This document shows positions 46,610-55,610 of a stretch of DNA of 64,000 nt, piece after piece. How positions within the stretch are numbered: position 1 is the first letter of the stretch; each line of letters starts with the position of its first letter. The notes below the pieces were generated by a model, which worked only from the letters and a program-made list of their open reading frames with translations, was not told the DNA's origin and searched no databases. Origin of the DNA: Actinomyces bovis (lineage in GTDB: Bacteria > Actinomycetota > Actinomycetes > Actinomycetales > Actinomycetaceae); the NCBI RefSeq assembly GCF_900444995.1, contig NZ_UAPQ01000001.1, positions 186,001 through 250,000 on the forward strand, read 5' to 3'. Both the position numbers and the translations under genes were made by a program.

Positions 46610-48088
46610 TCAAACAAGCAGTGGGGCCCACTGGGTGACCAGGGCGGCCGAGTCACTGCTCTTGGCGATGAAGGCCCAGACTAAGGCACCCACGACCAGG
46701 ACTATCACCAGAGCCAGGAGCCCCAGCAGTAGGTAGCGCATCATCTCGGAGCTGCCTGAGTCCTTGTTGAGTTCTTCCTGCAGGCCCGGAATTGCCGTGA
46801 TGTCCTGCCAGGTGCGCTGGTCAGCATCATCTGCCATGCCACTTGGCTTCTGCCCGCTAAGGTCCGGCTTCATTTCCGGCACCTCGTCGGGCTGATCAGC
46901 GCTGGAGGCGGTAGGCGCTAGCTTGGGGCCCTCATCTTCGACGGCGAAACCGCCATCACGGACCTTGAAGTCCGCACGACGCAAGGACTTCCAATGGGGT
47001 GCCTCCCCTGGCTCATAGTCCTCACCCTCGACCGGCTTAATGGCCTCAAGCTCTCCAGTGTCCTGGTTAACGGAACGCACGCCCTGGGCCACCCCGGGCA
47101 CGCGTACGATTGGCCGCCGTTTAGGAACCTTCTTGTCATCCTCGGGACTGCTGCCCTCGGCCTCAGCCTTCTCTGCGGCGGCCTTCTCTTCAGCAGCCTT
47201 GCGCTCGGCTTCAGCCTTTTCCGCTGCCGCCTTTTCTTCGGCAGCTTTGCGCTCGGCTTCAGCCTTCTCTGCAGCCGCCTTCTCTTCAGCAGCTTTGCGC
47301 TCGGCTTCAGCCTTCTCTGCGGCGGCCTTCTCCTCGGCAGCTTTGCGCTCGGCCTCGTCGTCGCCGTCTGCTGAAGCAGAGTCATCAGCGTCTTTGGGCT
47401 GCTCCGAGTCCTCGTCGGCATCCTTGCTCGAAGCTACCTGGTCTGCTTCCTCAGCTGAGGCCGCTGGCTCCTGCTCCTGGTCTTCTGCAGGGTTATCCGA
47501 GTCATCGTCCTCAGCAGACTTCTCCGCCTCGTCCGCCTCAGAGGCCTCGCCGCTCACCTGCTCGTCCGCGTTCTGGTCCTTGTCCGCAGCAGCAAGCTCA
47601 GGCCCCTCAACAGCCTCATCAGCCGACTCTGCAGCAGCCTCGGCCTGCTCCTCGCCGCCCGCGGAGTTCTCAGCCTGGCCCTCCGCTGGCTCCGCAGCCT
47701 CCGCAGAATCACTGGCATCGTCTTCAGGCTTGTCCGCTGCCTCTTCCTTGGCTTTCTCGGAGGCCTCGGCGTCGAGCTTTGCCAGCATTTCCTCGGAGAG
47801 CGCCGCATGGGAGCCGGTAGCGTGCAGCACTGGAACGTCAATGTCTGGCTGTTCCGCCAGCGGGTTCTGCAGGGCCTTGGCCTGCTCGAGGGTGATCTCG
47901 CCGGAGTCGATGGCTGCCTGCAGCGCCTCTGACTCTTCGCGCAGGCGCTTCATCTCACGGCGCGTCAGCAGCGGCTGTTGCCCCGTGAGGTAGGCCTCCC
48001 GCTCAGCTACACGCTCGGCGTCCCGCATAGCGCGACGACTCCCGCCTCGCCTGCGTTCCGACGAAATAGCGTTGCTATCAGCGTCCAA
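46610..48088 (-). CDS. Acidic coiled-coil protein with C-terminal membrane anchor
   Basis: 492 aa, TTG start at 48088 with GAAGGAGAACGAGG before it. The start overlaps the nadD stop by 11 bp. A charged N-terminus ([20 protein letters not shown]) leads to a 150-residue acidic Ala/Glu/Asp region, then four 16-aa repeats of the type [16 protein letters not shown] (about 245-310), a Pro/Arg segment, and one helix near the end ([20 protein letters not shown]). Proteins with this layout sit between nadD and rsfS in related genomes, as I recall. Not recognised as a named family; perhaps a cell-envelope or division-linked scaffold, but that is a guess. Confidence 0.8.
   Translation of the reverse strand: MDADSNAISSERRRGGSRRAMRDAERVAEREAYLTGQQPLLTRREMKRLREESEALQAAIDSGEITLEQAKALQNPLAEQPDIDVPVLHATGSHAALSEEMLAKLDAEASEKAKEEAADKPEDDASDSAEAAEPAEGQAENSAGGEEQAEAAAESADEAVEGPELAAADKDQNADEQVSGEASEADEAEKSAEDDDSDNPAEDQEQEPAASAEEADQVASSKDADEDSEQPKDADDSASADGDDEAERKAAEEKAAAEKAEAERKAAEEKAAAEKAEAERKAAEEKAAAEKAEAERKAAEEKAAAEKAEAEGSSPEDDKKVPKRRPIVRVPGVAQGVRSVNQDTGELEAIKPVEGEDYEPGEAPHWKSLRRADFKVRDGGFAVEDEGPKLAPTASSADQPDEVPEMKPDLSGQKPSGMADDADQRTWQDITAIPGLQEELNKDSGSSEMMRYLLLGLLALVIVLVVGALVWAFIAKSSDSAALVTQWAPLLV
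47160..47355. repeat. Four 48-bp in-gene tandem repeats
   Basis: Minus-strand codons for [16 protein letters not shown] are repeated four times in direct order. Copies differ at synonymous sites (for example GCGGCGGCC against GCAGCCGCC), so they are old enough to have diverged but could still change in number. Confidence 0.8.
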
Positions 48089-48761
48089 CCTCGTTCTCCT
48101 TCCTCAGCGACTGCCCTCGGGCCACCCGCGCGGTCATCGACGTCGGCGATGCTTTGCGCACAATCCCCCGGTAGAGGCCGTACTTACGGATGTACTGCAC
48201 CACGCCGTCTGGAACCAAATACCAGACTGGACCGCCTTTAGAGATCCGCGTGCGGCAGTCTGTGGAAGAGATCGCCATGGCCGGCACCTCCACCAAAGAC
48301 ACCCGCTCCCGCGGCAACCCAGTGCCGTCCAACACGTGGCCTGGCCGAGTAACTCCAACCATCTGCGCCAGGGAAAACAGCTCCTCAGCGTCCTTCCAAG
48401 TCAGAATCTGTGCCAGCGCGTCCGCACCAGTGATGAAGAACAACTCCGCGCCGGGGTACTCGCGCGCAATGTCATGCAGCGTGTCAATCGTGTACGTCGT
48501 ACCGCCACGATCAATATCCACCCGGGACACCGTGAAGCGAGGGTTGGAGGCAGTCGCGATCACCGTCATCAGGTAGCGGTGCTCCGCCTCCGAGACCCGC
48601 CTGTCCTTCTTGAAAGGCTGGGCCCACGTCGGCACGAAGATGACCTCATCCAGCCCAAACACATCCTGAACCTCACTGGCCGCAACCAAGTGCCCGTGAT
48701 GGATAGGGTCAAAAGTGCCACCCATGATGCCGATGCGCGGCGCACGCCGTTTATCGCTCAA
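48078..48761 (-). CDS. nadD: Nicotinate-nucleotide adenylyltransferase
   Basis: 227 aa, TTG start at 48761 six bases after CAGGAGG. It makes deamido-NAD from NaMN and ATP. Nucleotidyl-transferase motif [20 protein letters not shown] (about 9-28, with the HxGH pattern HHGH) and the second motif [13 protein letters not shown] (ISST) near 190 are present. The usual gap to ATG starts further upstream ([10 protein letters not shown]) was rejected because that extension has no resemblance and overrides a good ribosome-binding site. Confidence 0.94.
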   Translation of the reverse strand: MSDKRRAPRIGIMGGTFDPIHHGHLVAASEVQDVFGLDEVIFVPTWAQPFKKDRRVSEAEHRYLMTVIATASNPRFTVSRVDIDRGGTTYTIDTLHDIAREYPGAELFFITGADALAQILTWKDAEELFSLAQMVGVTRPGHVLDGTGLPRERVSLVEVPAMAISSTDCRTRISKGGPVWYLVPDGVVQYIRKYGLYRGIVRKASPTSMTARVARGQSLRKENEVGR

Positions 48762-48926
48762 GAGGGCCTCCTGAAGGTGCAGCTCCCTCGCACGCCCCCT
48801 TCCAGGGACGAACTGAGACGAGCAAGCAAGGGACATGGACGCTCCCATCCTGCCACGCGAGCCCCGTCTTATGCGGTATTCAGGTCACCAACGCGCCGTC
48901 GATTTGCTGGCTGCTGGCCTTAGTCC

Positions 48927-49763
48927 TCACTCCCCCGCGTACCAGCGCAGCAGGCGCTCCACCTCAGCCCGGACCGGAACATTGCCTGCCTGCACATACT
49001 TGCGCGGGTCCACAACCTGCTCATTGGCAGCCAGGAACTCCCGTACCGCAGCGGTAAAGACCACGTTCAGGTGCGTTGAGACGTTGATCTTGGTCATGCC
49101 CGACTCTATTGCCGCACGCATCCCCTCATCTGACACGCCAGAAGAGCCATGCAGCACCAGAGGAACCGGCACAGCTGCCTTAATCGCGGCAATCAGTTCA
49201 GTGTCCAGCACTGCCCCACGGGTAGTCATCGCATGAGAAGAGCCTACGGCGACCGCCAGCAGGTCCACCCCAGTATCCGCCACGAACTGCGCGGCATCCT
49301 CAGGGCTGGTGCGCGCGGAGGGATCATGCACGCCATTCTTGCCACCAACCTCACCAAGCTCCGCCTCCACTGAAGCCCCCCGTTCGTGGCACCAGGCGGT
49401 GATCTCCGCCGTAGTGGCGCGATTGACATCATCAGGCAGGTGGGAGCCGTCGTACATGATGGAAGTGATACCCAGGTCTACAGCTTGACGGCAGAGGTCC
49501 AGGTCCTCGGCATGATCCAAGTGCACCACCATCGGCACCTTGGCAGCCTCAGCGACCGCCAGCGCTGCCTTGGCAATGGGGGCTAAACGTCCACCGTGGT
49601 ACTTCACCGCGTTCTGGCTGATCTGGATCACCAGTGGCAGCCCAGCAGCCTCAGCGGCGTCAGCAAAAACCTCGGCCTGCTCCAACATGACGATATTGAA
49701 GGCGCCAAGTCCCTTTCCCTCATGGGCGGCGTCGGCAGCTAGTTTGCGAATATCGGCGAGCAT
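48927..49763 (-). CDS. Class II fructose/tagatose-bisphosphate aldolase
   Basis: 278 aa. Zinc ligands and catalytic residues fit: HLDHAED (His and Asp), AELGEVGGKNG (Glu), VGSSHAM (His), LHGSSGVSDEGM (His) and INVSTHLN for phosphate binding. The shorter active-site loops resemble the GatY/KbaY subgroup, which cleaves tagatose-1,6-bisphosphate. That would suit the amino-sugar and galactose genes beside it, where it may take the final C6 intermediate. Last gene of the minus-strand half of the cassette. Confidence 0.88.
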   Translation of the reverse strand: MLADIRKLAADAAHEGKGLGAFNIVMLEQAEVFADAAEAAGLPLVIQISQNAVKYHGGRLAPIAKAALAVAEAAKVPMVVHLDHAEDLDLCRQAVDLGITSIMYDGSHLPDDVNRATTAEITAWCHERGASVEAELGEVGGKNGVHDPSARTSPEDAAQFVADTGVDLLAVAVGSSHAMTTRGAVLDTELIAAIKAAVPVPLVLHGSSGVSDEGMRAAIESGMTKINVSTHLNVVFTAAVREFLAANEQVVDPRKYVQAGNVPVRAEVERLLRWYAGE

Positions 49764-49829
49764 TTGCTCTCCTTCCAGGATTATCTTGCAGTTGTGAGGC
49801 GCTCGTGGGCACCTAAATCAATGCCGGGT

Positions 49830-50777
49830 TCAGCCCTCAGCCGTCAAGACTCGGCCTGCGCTGCCGAGAGCCTGCGCCCAGGCGCCAAGCGCGGCGGGCA
49901 CAATTCGTGGCACGGGGCTGACAGTCAACAGCTTGGAGACCCGCTCGGTCAGAGGCTCAAACAACAGCTTCTCCCCCGCCTTCATAAGGCCACCACCGAT
50001 GATGACGTCCAGCGGGCCCAGCATGCACACGGCGCGGGCAATCACCTCTGCCTGTGCATCCAAGGCGGTGTCCCAGACGCGCTGAGCCAGGGGATCACCA
50101 ACTTCCAGGGCCATCTGCACCCCCAGCGCCCCAGCAGCAACGACGTCGTCGCGATCCTTGGGAGCACGAGTATCTGCCAGCCGCTTAGCTAAAGCTCCTG
50201 CGCTAGCAACGGCCTCGAAGCGCTCCAGCTGTCCCGGATGGTCCGGGTCCGGCACCAGCGCCTGGCCGATCTCCCCGGCCCAGCCACCAGAGACCACTGG
50301 GTGGCCATCAACGATGAACACGGCGGCGATGCCGGTCCCCAGTGCGAGGTACATGCAGTTGTCGCTACCCGCTCCCCAGCGGGCTTCCGCCCAGGCTCCA
50401 GAGCGCACGTCATGCCCCAGGCTCACCGGGCGGCCAAGAGCCTCCTCCAGCAACTGCGCCATGGGAACGTCCTGCCAACCAAGGTTGACTGACAAGACCG
50501 CAATGCCCTTGCTTTCGTCAACGATTCCTGGCACATCCACACCCACGGTGCGGCAGATGTCAACGGGAGTCACCACGGTGTCACCGCCGCTCACCTGGCC
50601 AACACTGACTTGCATCTCAATGGCGGCAACAGCCTTGGCCACGGCTTTCAGCAGCGCTTCAACACCCTCGGGCGTGGGCACCTCTCGTTGGAATACCGCG
50701 CGGCCAGTGGCGTCAGCCAGAACCGTCTTGATAGCGGTTCCACCGACGTCAACACCGATAGCGAAACGCGGGCTCAT
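49830..50777 (-). CDS. ROK-family sugar kinase
   Basis: 315 aa. Phosphate loop GVDVGGTAIKTVLADATGRA at the N-terminus, catalytic Asp in SLGHDVRSGAWAEARWG, and second ATP loop LGTGIAAVFIVDG. The zinc-binding CxCGxxGCxE motif of many ROK kinases is missing; the place reads IGQALVPDPDHPGQLERFEA. Context (SIS protein, GH112 phosphorylase) suggests a GalNAc/GlcNAc kinase. It starts 2 bp after the SIS gene end. Confidence 0.88.
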   Translation of the reverse strand: MSPRFAIGVDVGGTAIKTVLADATGRAVFQREVPTPEGVEALLKAVAKAVAAIEMQVSVGQVSGGDTVVTPVDICRTVGVDVPGIVDESKGIAVLSVNLGWQDVPMAQLLEEALGRPVSLGHDVRSGAWAEARWGAGSDNCMYLALGTGIAAVFIVDGHPVVSGGWAGEIGQALVPDPDHPGQLERFEAVASAGALAKRLADTRAPKDRDDVVAAGALGVQMALEVGDPLAQRVWDTALDAQAEVIARAVCMLGPLDVIIGGGLMKAGEKLLFEPLTERVSKLLTVSPVPRIVPAALGAWAQALGSAGRVLTAEG

Positions 50778-50779
50778 GG

Positions 50780-51673
50780 TCAGTGCCCGCCGTCAGGAAG
50801 GATCACTGCGCGGGTGAGATGACGCGGATTGTCGGGGTCCAGCTTGCGATCCTCAGCGCGCAGCACCGCCACACGCTGTGCCAAAACCAGCGCAGCAACC
50901 GGGTCTAGGTCAAAGGTGAGGAACTCAGCGCCAGTGTCCGCCACCTGCTGGGCCATGCCGGCCGGAGCCTCGCCAAATACCCAGGTGAGGCGTCCGGGCT
51001 GAGCGATGGCGATAGGCCCGTGGCGATACTCCATGGCCGGGTAGCTCTCCGTCCAGGATTGGGAGGCTTCACGCCACTTCAGTCCAGCCTCATTTGCCAG
51101 GCCCCAGCACCAACCGTCACCCAGGAAGGAGACTTGATCGGCGCTCACCCAAGAGGCGGGCACCTCAAAGTCCAGAGCCTGGCGGCAGTCCGCGATTGCC
51201 GCGCTTAGGTCCTCACCCAGTGAAGCACGGAAAAGCGTCAGCGCACTGGTGGCAAAGCGGGTCTGGACCACGGACTCCTCATCGGCGAAGTCCAGGACAA
51301 TCTCACTGGTGACGTGGGGGGCGATGGGACCCTCGCCAACTGCGGTGACCAGCACCGTGGGCACACCACGCCCCTCAAGCTCTTTAGCGATATCCACCAT
51401 CTCCGTGGTGGTGCCGGAGCGGGACAGCAGGACCACACGGTCGTAGTCACGGGCAAGCGGGTAGAGCGAGGAGGTGAAGGCGTCAGAAACGCCCTGCCCA
51501 AGCTGTTCACGCAGCACGCAGTAAGACTGCGCCATGAACCAAGAAGTGCCACAACCGATCACGGCGATGCGCTCGCCACTGACAGGTAGGCCCTGGGAGG
51601 TAGCAGCCAGCGCCACTGCTCGCGTCCAGGTGTCAGGCTGGGTGAAGATCTCTGCCGTCGTCTTGTTGGCCAC
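50780..51673 (-). CDS. SIS-domain sugar isomerase/deaminase
   Basis: 297 aa, GTG start at 51673 with GGAGG five bases upstream. Two SIS domains: the first has IAVIGCGTSWFMAQSYCVLR and LLSRSGTTTEMVDIAKEL, the usual phosphosugar-binding serines; the second has FLGDGWCWGLANEAGLKWRE and YRHGPIAIAQPGR. The layout is that of GlmS-isomerase-like or AgaS-like proteins. With the kinase and aldolase it probably turns GalNAc-6-P or GalN-6-P towards tagatose-6-P. Substrate is inferred from context. Confidence 0.87.
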   Translation of the reverse strand: MANKTTAEIFTQPDTWTRAVALAATSQGLPVSGERIAVIGCGTSWFMAQSYCVLREQLGQGVSDAFTSSLYPLARDYDRVVLLSRSGTTTEMVDIAKELEGRGVPTVLVTAVGEGPIAPHVTSEIVLDFADEESVVQTRFATSALTLFRASLGEDLSAAIADCRQALDFEVPASWVSADQVSFLGDGWCWGLANEAGLKWREASQSWTESYPAMEYRHGPIAIAQPGRLTWVFGEAPAGMAQQVADTGAEFLTFDLDPVAALVLAQRVAVLRAEDRKLDPDNPRHLTRAVILPDGGH

Positions 51674-51950
51674 GATGCCTCCATTGCATATAAGCGATCA
51701 GTAGGGTCTTGGGGACGTGGCGTGGTATCAGAAACTCGCACACGCCACGACGCATGCTGAGCGAATGCGACGATACTACCAGCAAAACCATCACTTTCCA
51801 TCGAATCTGCACGACAATTCCATACTTCGTGATCTATAGTGAGCGCAGCCCCATGGAACCACGCACCTACGCTGACGTTGGTGCAAGCCTTCTGACGCCG
51901 GACGGCGCGAGCTGTTGACCACCTGGGCGTCCCACCCGTTTGGAGGACCA
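51674..51950. promoter_or_regulatory. Divergent control region of the galacto-N-biose cassette
   Basis: 277 bp between the leftward SIS-kinase-aldolase operon and the rightward DeoR gene. It has an inverted repeat CGTGGCGTG (51716-51724) and CACGCCACG (51741-51749), 25 bp centre to centre. This is a plausible operator for the DeoR protein. AT-rich segments (for example TTTCCATCGAAT) may be promoter elements. Confidence 0.5.
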
Positions 51951-52733
51951 ATGACCCGCCACGAGCGCCTCTCGACGATCCTGGGCATGATCGTCGAGGA
52001 GGGTACCGTACACATCGACGACATCATCCAGCGCCTAGGTATCTCCGCCGCCACCGCCCGCCGGGACCTGGACTTGCTTGCAAACCAGCAGCTGGTCACC
52101 CGCACCCGCGGCGGCGCCAGTGCCAACCCCACCTCCTCGGAACTGCCGCTGCGCTACCGCACCACGCGCATGGCTGACGAGAAAACACGCATCGCCCGGG
52201 CAGCTGCGGCCATGGTGCACCCCGGCGACACGATTGGCTTAAACGGTGGCACCACCACCACAGAGGTCGCCCGTGAACTCGCCGTCCTGCCTCCAGAGCC
52301 GGCCAGCAGCTCTGACCTGCCAATCACAGTGGTCACCAACGCCGTCAACATCGCCTCAGAACTCACCGTGCGCCAGCGCGTGCGCGTGGTGGTCACCGGC
52401 GGTGTGGCGCGCGCACGCTCCTATGAACTCACCGGACCACTCAGTGAACTGATCCTGCCTTCAATCAGCGTTGACACGCTGTTCCTAGGTGTTGATGCAC
52501 TCGATGAGCGTGGCGCCTTCGCTGACCACGAGGGTGAGGCGGCCGTCAACGCCGCGCTGGTGCGTGCCGCCCGCAAGGTGGTAGTGGTCTGTGACCACTC
52601 CAAGCTTGGCGCCACCGCCTTCGCACGCATCTGCACCCCGGACCGGCTCTCACTGGTCATCACCGACGAAGGCGCCAGCCCCAAGCAGATCTCCATGCTG
52701 CGTGAGGTAGGCATCCCAGTCCAACTCGTCTAG
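51951..52733 (+). CDS. DeoR/AgaR-type transcription repressor
   Basis: 260 aa from ATG 51951 with GGAGGACCA upstream. N-terminal winged helix (HERLSTILGMIVEEGTVHID, IIQRLGISAATARRDLDLL) and C-terminal sugar-sensing DeoRC domain with TIGLNGGTTTTEVARELAVL, TVVTNAVNIASEL and FLGVDALDERGAFADHEGEA, ending with a typical KLGATAFARICTPDRLSLVI. It is the likely local regulator, with a phosphosugar as inducer. Confidence 0.92.
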   Translation: MTRHERLSTILGMIVEEGTVHIDDIIQRLGISAATARRDLDLLANQQLVTRTRGGASANPTSSELPLRYRTTRMADEKTRIARAAAAMVHPGDTIGLNGGTTTTEVARELAVLPPEPASSSDLPITVVTNAVNIASELTVRQRVRVVVTGGVARARSYELTGPLSELILPSISVDTLFLGVDALDERGAFADHEGEAAVNAALVRAARKVVVVCDHSKLGATAFARICTPDRLSLVITDEGASPKQISMLREVGIPVQLV

Positions 52734-52781
52734 TCCCTAGTCCGTAACTCCCCACAAGACTCAAACCGAGGAAAAGCCCTT

Positions 52782-54962
52782 ATGACCCGTACCACCGGCC
52801 GCGTAACCATGCCCATCCAGGAGGGCATCGACGACCAGATCCGCGAACTCGCTCAGGCTCTAGGCGCCGACGCCGTCCGCAACTCTGACGGCACCTGGCT
52901 GCCTGAGATCGCCTACGAACTAGTGGACAAGGTCTACTCCACCTACTTTCCCGCCCGCGGCGACCAGGAGTGGGCCTTGGCACACCCTGACACCCTGGTC
53001 AACCAGTACCTAATGAGCGCGCGCGTCACCGCTATGAGCAGTGAGCCGCTGCAGATTGACGTCCTAGACGGCTACTTCCGGGAACAGTTCAAGCCCTGTT
53101 ATGAGCGTGTGGAGAAATTTTGGGAGGTCATTGACCGCACCAGCGGCCAGGTGGTATCCGTATCCGGCTGGAGCGTGGACCAAAGCACCGGCATCCTGAC
53201 CATCGCTGCGCCCACCGCCTGGCACGAGTACACGGTGGGCTTCCTGGCCGACCAGATCTGGGACACCACCCAGATGTACAACTACATCACCAACGGTTGG
53301 GGCGAGACCGACCCCACGCGCGTCAAAGAACGCCCCTACGACGTGCGCAAAAACGGCGTCTGGGAGCATGCAAAAGAAGCTCTCAGCGAGTGGCTGACCA
53401 AACACCCCGAGGTTGACGTAGTCCGCTTCACCACCTTCTTCTACCACTTCACCATCGCCTTCAACACTGAAGGCAAGGAGAAGTTCGTGGACTGGTTTGG
53501 TTACTCCGCTTCCGTCTCCCCCGAGGCCATTGACGCCTTCGAGGCTGAATACGGCTACGAACTGCGCGCTGAGGACTTCGTGGACGCGGGGTACTACAAC
53601 TCCCCATTCCGTATGCCCACCCAGCACTTCCGCGACTGGATCGACTTCCAGTCCCGCTTTGTCTCCCAGCGCGCCAAGGGCCTAGTGGATATCGCCCATG
53701 AGGCTGGCCGCGAGGCCATGATGTTCCTGGGCGACAACTGGATGGGCACCGAGCCCTACGGCCCCTACTTCCCTTCCATCGGTCTGGACGCCGTCGTCGG
53801 TTCTGCTGGCTCGGCCGCCACCACCCGCCTGATCTCCGATATCCCAGGCGTGAAATACACGGAGGTCCGCTTCCTGCCCTATTTCTTCCCGGATGTCTTC
53901 AACCACGACGGCGGAGACCCGGTGGGTGAAGCCAATGATTCCTGGCTAACCTCCCGGCGCGCCATCATCCGGCATCCTTTGGATCGCATGGGCTATGGCG
54001 GCTATGTCTCTTTGGCCTTGGAGTTCCCTGAGTTCATTGAGCGGATCACCGCGATCTGCCAAGAGTTCCGGGACATCCACGAGTTCAGCGGCGGCGAGCT
54101 GCCCCAGAACGCCCCCTTCACCGTAGGCATCCTCAACGCTTGGGGTTCCCTGCGCAGCTGGCAGACCCATATGGTGGCCCACGCCCTGTGGTACAAGGCC
54201 GTCTACTCCTATGTGGGCGTAATTGAGTCCTTGGCCGGTCTGCCCTTCAAGGTGCGCTTCCTGTCCTTCGATGAGGTGCTGGAGGCAGGTGTGCCTGAAG
54301 AGGTGGGGGTGCTTATTAACGCTGGCGCCGCCGGCACCTCCTACTCGGGGGCTGAAGCCTGGGCTGATGGCCGCCTGGCAGAAACCATCCGCGCTTGGGT
54401 GGCCCAGGGGCACGGTTTCATTGGCGTGGGTGAGCCCTCCGCCTACCAGCAGGGCGGCGCCTACCTGCAGCTGTCTGACGTGCTGGGGGTGGACCGCGAG
54501 CGCCAGCTGACCCTATCCACGGATCGCTACCCAAATATTGTGGACGAGCATCTAGTCACCGCGGATCTGCAGGAGTCTTTCGACGACGGCGAGGGCGCTG
54601 GCGGGGATGTATTCGCGCTCTCTCAGCGCACGCAGGTGCTGGCCTATGAGGCTGGCACCGTGAAGATTGCGGTCAATGACTTTGGCAAGGGGCGGGCTGT
54701 GTACTTCTCGGGTCTGCCCTATTCGGCGGTCAACTCTCGTACTCTGCAGCGGGCCCTGTACTGGGCAGCTCAGCGGGAGGACCTGCTGGAGCAGTGGTTC
54801 TGCAGCAATCCGAACACTGAGGTGGCTTGGTACCCGGGGCACAAGCGTTTCCTGGTGACCAACAATGCCTACGAGCAAGCCACTACCACGGTGCTCGGTG
54901 ATGGGCGCAAGTGGGAGATCACCTTGGAGCCGATGGGCTCTAAGTGGGTGGATGTGGACTGA
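52782..54962 (+). CDS. lnpA: 1,3-beta-galactosyl-N-acetylhexosamine phosphorylase (GH112)
   Basis: 726 aa, ATG 52782, with GAGGAAA eight bases upstream. The length and sequence match the GH112 family, which splits galacto-N-biose or lacto-N-biose with phosphate to galactose-1-phosphate and GalNAc or GlcNAc. Typical blocks are RTTGRVTMPIQEGIDDQIRE at the N-terminus, FLGDNWMGTEPYGPYFPSIG around the catalytic region, and VGSAGSAATTRLISDIPGVK. It is cytosolic, so the disaccharide must be imported; no transporter is in this cassette. It points to growth on mucin or milk-type glycans. The stretch upstream has the DeoR gene in the same direction. Confidence 0.95.
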   Translation: MTRTTGRVTMPIQEGIDDQIRELAQALGADAVRNSDGTWLPEIAYELVDKVYSTYFPARGDQEWALAHPDTLVNQYLMSARVTAMSSEPLQIDVLDGYFREQFKPCYERVEKFWEVIDRTSGQVVSVSGWSVDQSTGILTIAAPTAWHEYTVGFLADQIWDTTQMYNYITNGWGETDPTRVKERPYDVRKNGVWEHAKEALSEWLTKHPEVDVVRFTTFFYHFTIAFNTEGKEKFVDWFGYSASVSPEAIDAFEAEYGYELRAEDFVDAGYYNSPFRMPTQHFRDWIDFQSRFVSQRAKGLVDIAHEAGREAMMFLGDNWMGTEPYGPYFPSIGLDAVVGSAGSAATTRLISDIPGVKYTEVRFLPYFFPDVFNHDGGDPVGEANDSWLTSRRAIIRHPLDRMGYGGYVSLALEFPEFIERITAICQEFRDIHEFSGGELPQNAPFTVGILNAWGSLRSWQTHMVAHALWYKAVYSYVGVIESLAGLPFKVRFLSFDEVLEAGVPEEVGVLINAGAAGTSYSGAEAWADGRLAETIRAWVAQGHGFIGVGEPSAYQQGGAYLQLSDVLGVDRERQLTLSTDRYPNIVDEHLVTADLQESFDDGEGAGGDVFALSQRTQVLAYEAGTVKIAVNDFGKGRAVYFSGLPYSAVNSRTLQRALYWAAQREDLLEQWFCSNPNTEVAWYPGHKRFLVTNNAYEQATTTVLGDGRKWEITLEPMGSKWVDVD

Positions 54963-54986
54963 CGGCGCTTATTGCAGCGCTGACGA

Positions 54987-55029
54987 CGGCGTGGCCAGGC
55001 ACCAATGCAGCTATCTGGCCACGCCGGTG
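54987..55029 (+). terminator. Terminator downstream of lnpA
   Basis: Perfect 12-bp stem CGGCGTGGCCAG (54987-54998) with CTGGCCACGCCG (55015-55026), a 16-nt loop and GTGTTT after it. It lies 24 bp after the stop. Confidence 0.82.
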
Positions 55030-55089
55030 TTTAAGTGCTTGTGGGGCGGCCTCAACTGGCCCGGAGGTACTGCTCCCGATTGGGCAGGT

Positions 55090-55566
55090 CTAGTAGTCGT
55101 ATTCCTCGTATTCGTCGTCGTCGGGCAGGTCCGCTGGTGGGTATTCGTCCTCAAGTACGGGTGGTACGAGTGGCTCTTCTGCATCGTTGGGCGGTAAGGG
55201 GGGCAGCGTGGGGAATTGCCAGTCGGGAGGCAGCGGGATCTCTGTAATACGAGGTGCTGGCTGGCGGTCTCCTGCGGGTGGTGGGGCCTCCACCGGTGGC
55301 GATTCAGGCTGTGGTGGTGCTGTCGGTTCAGGCGTAGCTAGGGGGGTCGTGGACACTTCTGGGCTTGGAGTGCTTGTTGCCGAGGGCTGCGGCGAACTCT
55401 GTGGGGTAGGTGTGGGTGAGGCCGACGGTGTCGGACTGGGGGTGACGGTGGGTGCTTCGGCAGCGTTCAAACTGCTCCCGGCCAGCAGCAGGGCAGAAAC
55501 GCCGATTACTACAGCGCTAGTGGTAGTGACGAGCGCAGCTGCGCCCTGGACAGGGATGGAGGGCAT
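55090..55566 (-). CDS. Proline-rich exported or membrane-anchored protein
   Basis: 158 aa. An N-terminal hydrophobic stretch (AALVTTTSAVVIGVSALLLA) is followed by Pro/Ser/Thr repeats (TPSPTPSASPTPTPQSSPQP) and an acidic, Tyr-rich end (EDEYPPADLPDDDEYEEYDY). No domain recognised. It could be a wall-spanning spacer or a short lipoprotein-like secreted protein; the absence of a clear cleavage site leaves membrane anchoring open. Convergent with lnpA and 44 bp from the end of proA. Confidence 0.65.
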   Translation of the reverse strand: MPSIPVQGAAALVTTTSAVVIGVSALLLAGSSLNAAEAPTVTPSPTPSASPTPTPQSSPQPSATSTPSPEVSTTPLATPEPTAPPQPESPPVEAPPPAGDRQPAPRITEIPLPPDWQFPTLPPLPPNDAEEPLVPPVLEDEYPPADLPDDDEYEEYDY

Positions 55567-55610
55567 GGTATAAGTCTAACGGTCATTTCTGGGCCGCTTT
55601 GGGACCAGTT

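Noticed and set aside
47040-47993. 317-codon Ser/Ala-rich plus-strand frame
   Set aside because: Mirror of the acidic Ala/Glu-rich protein on the minus strand; its repeats are explained by the real 48-bp repeats.
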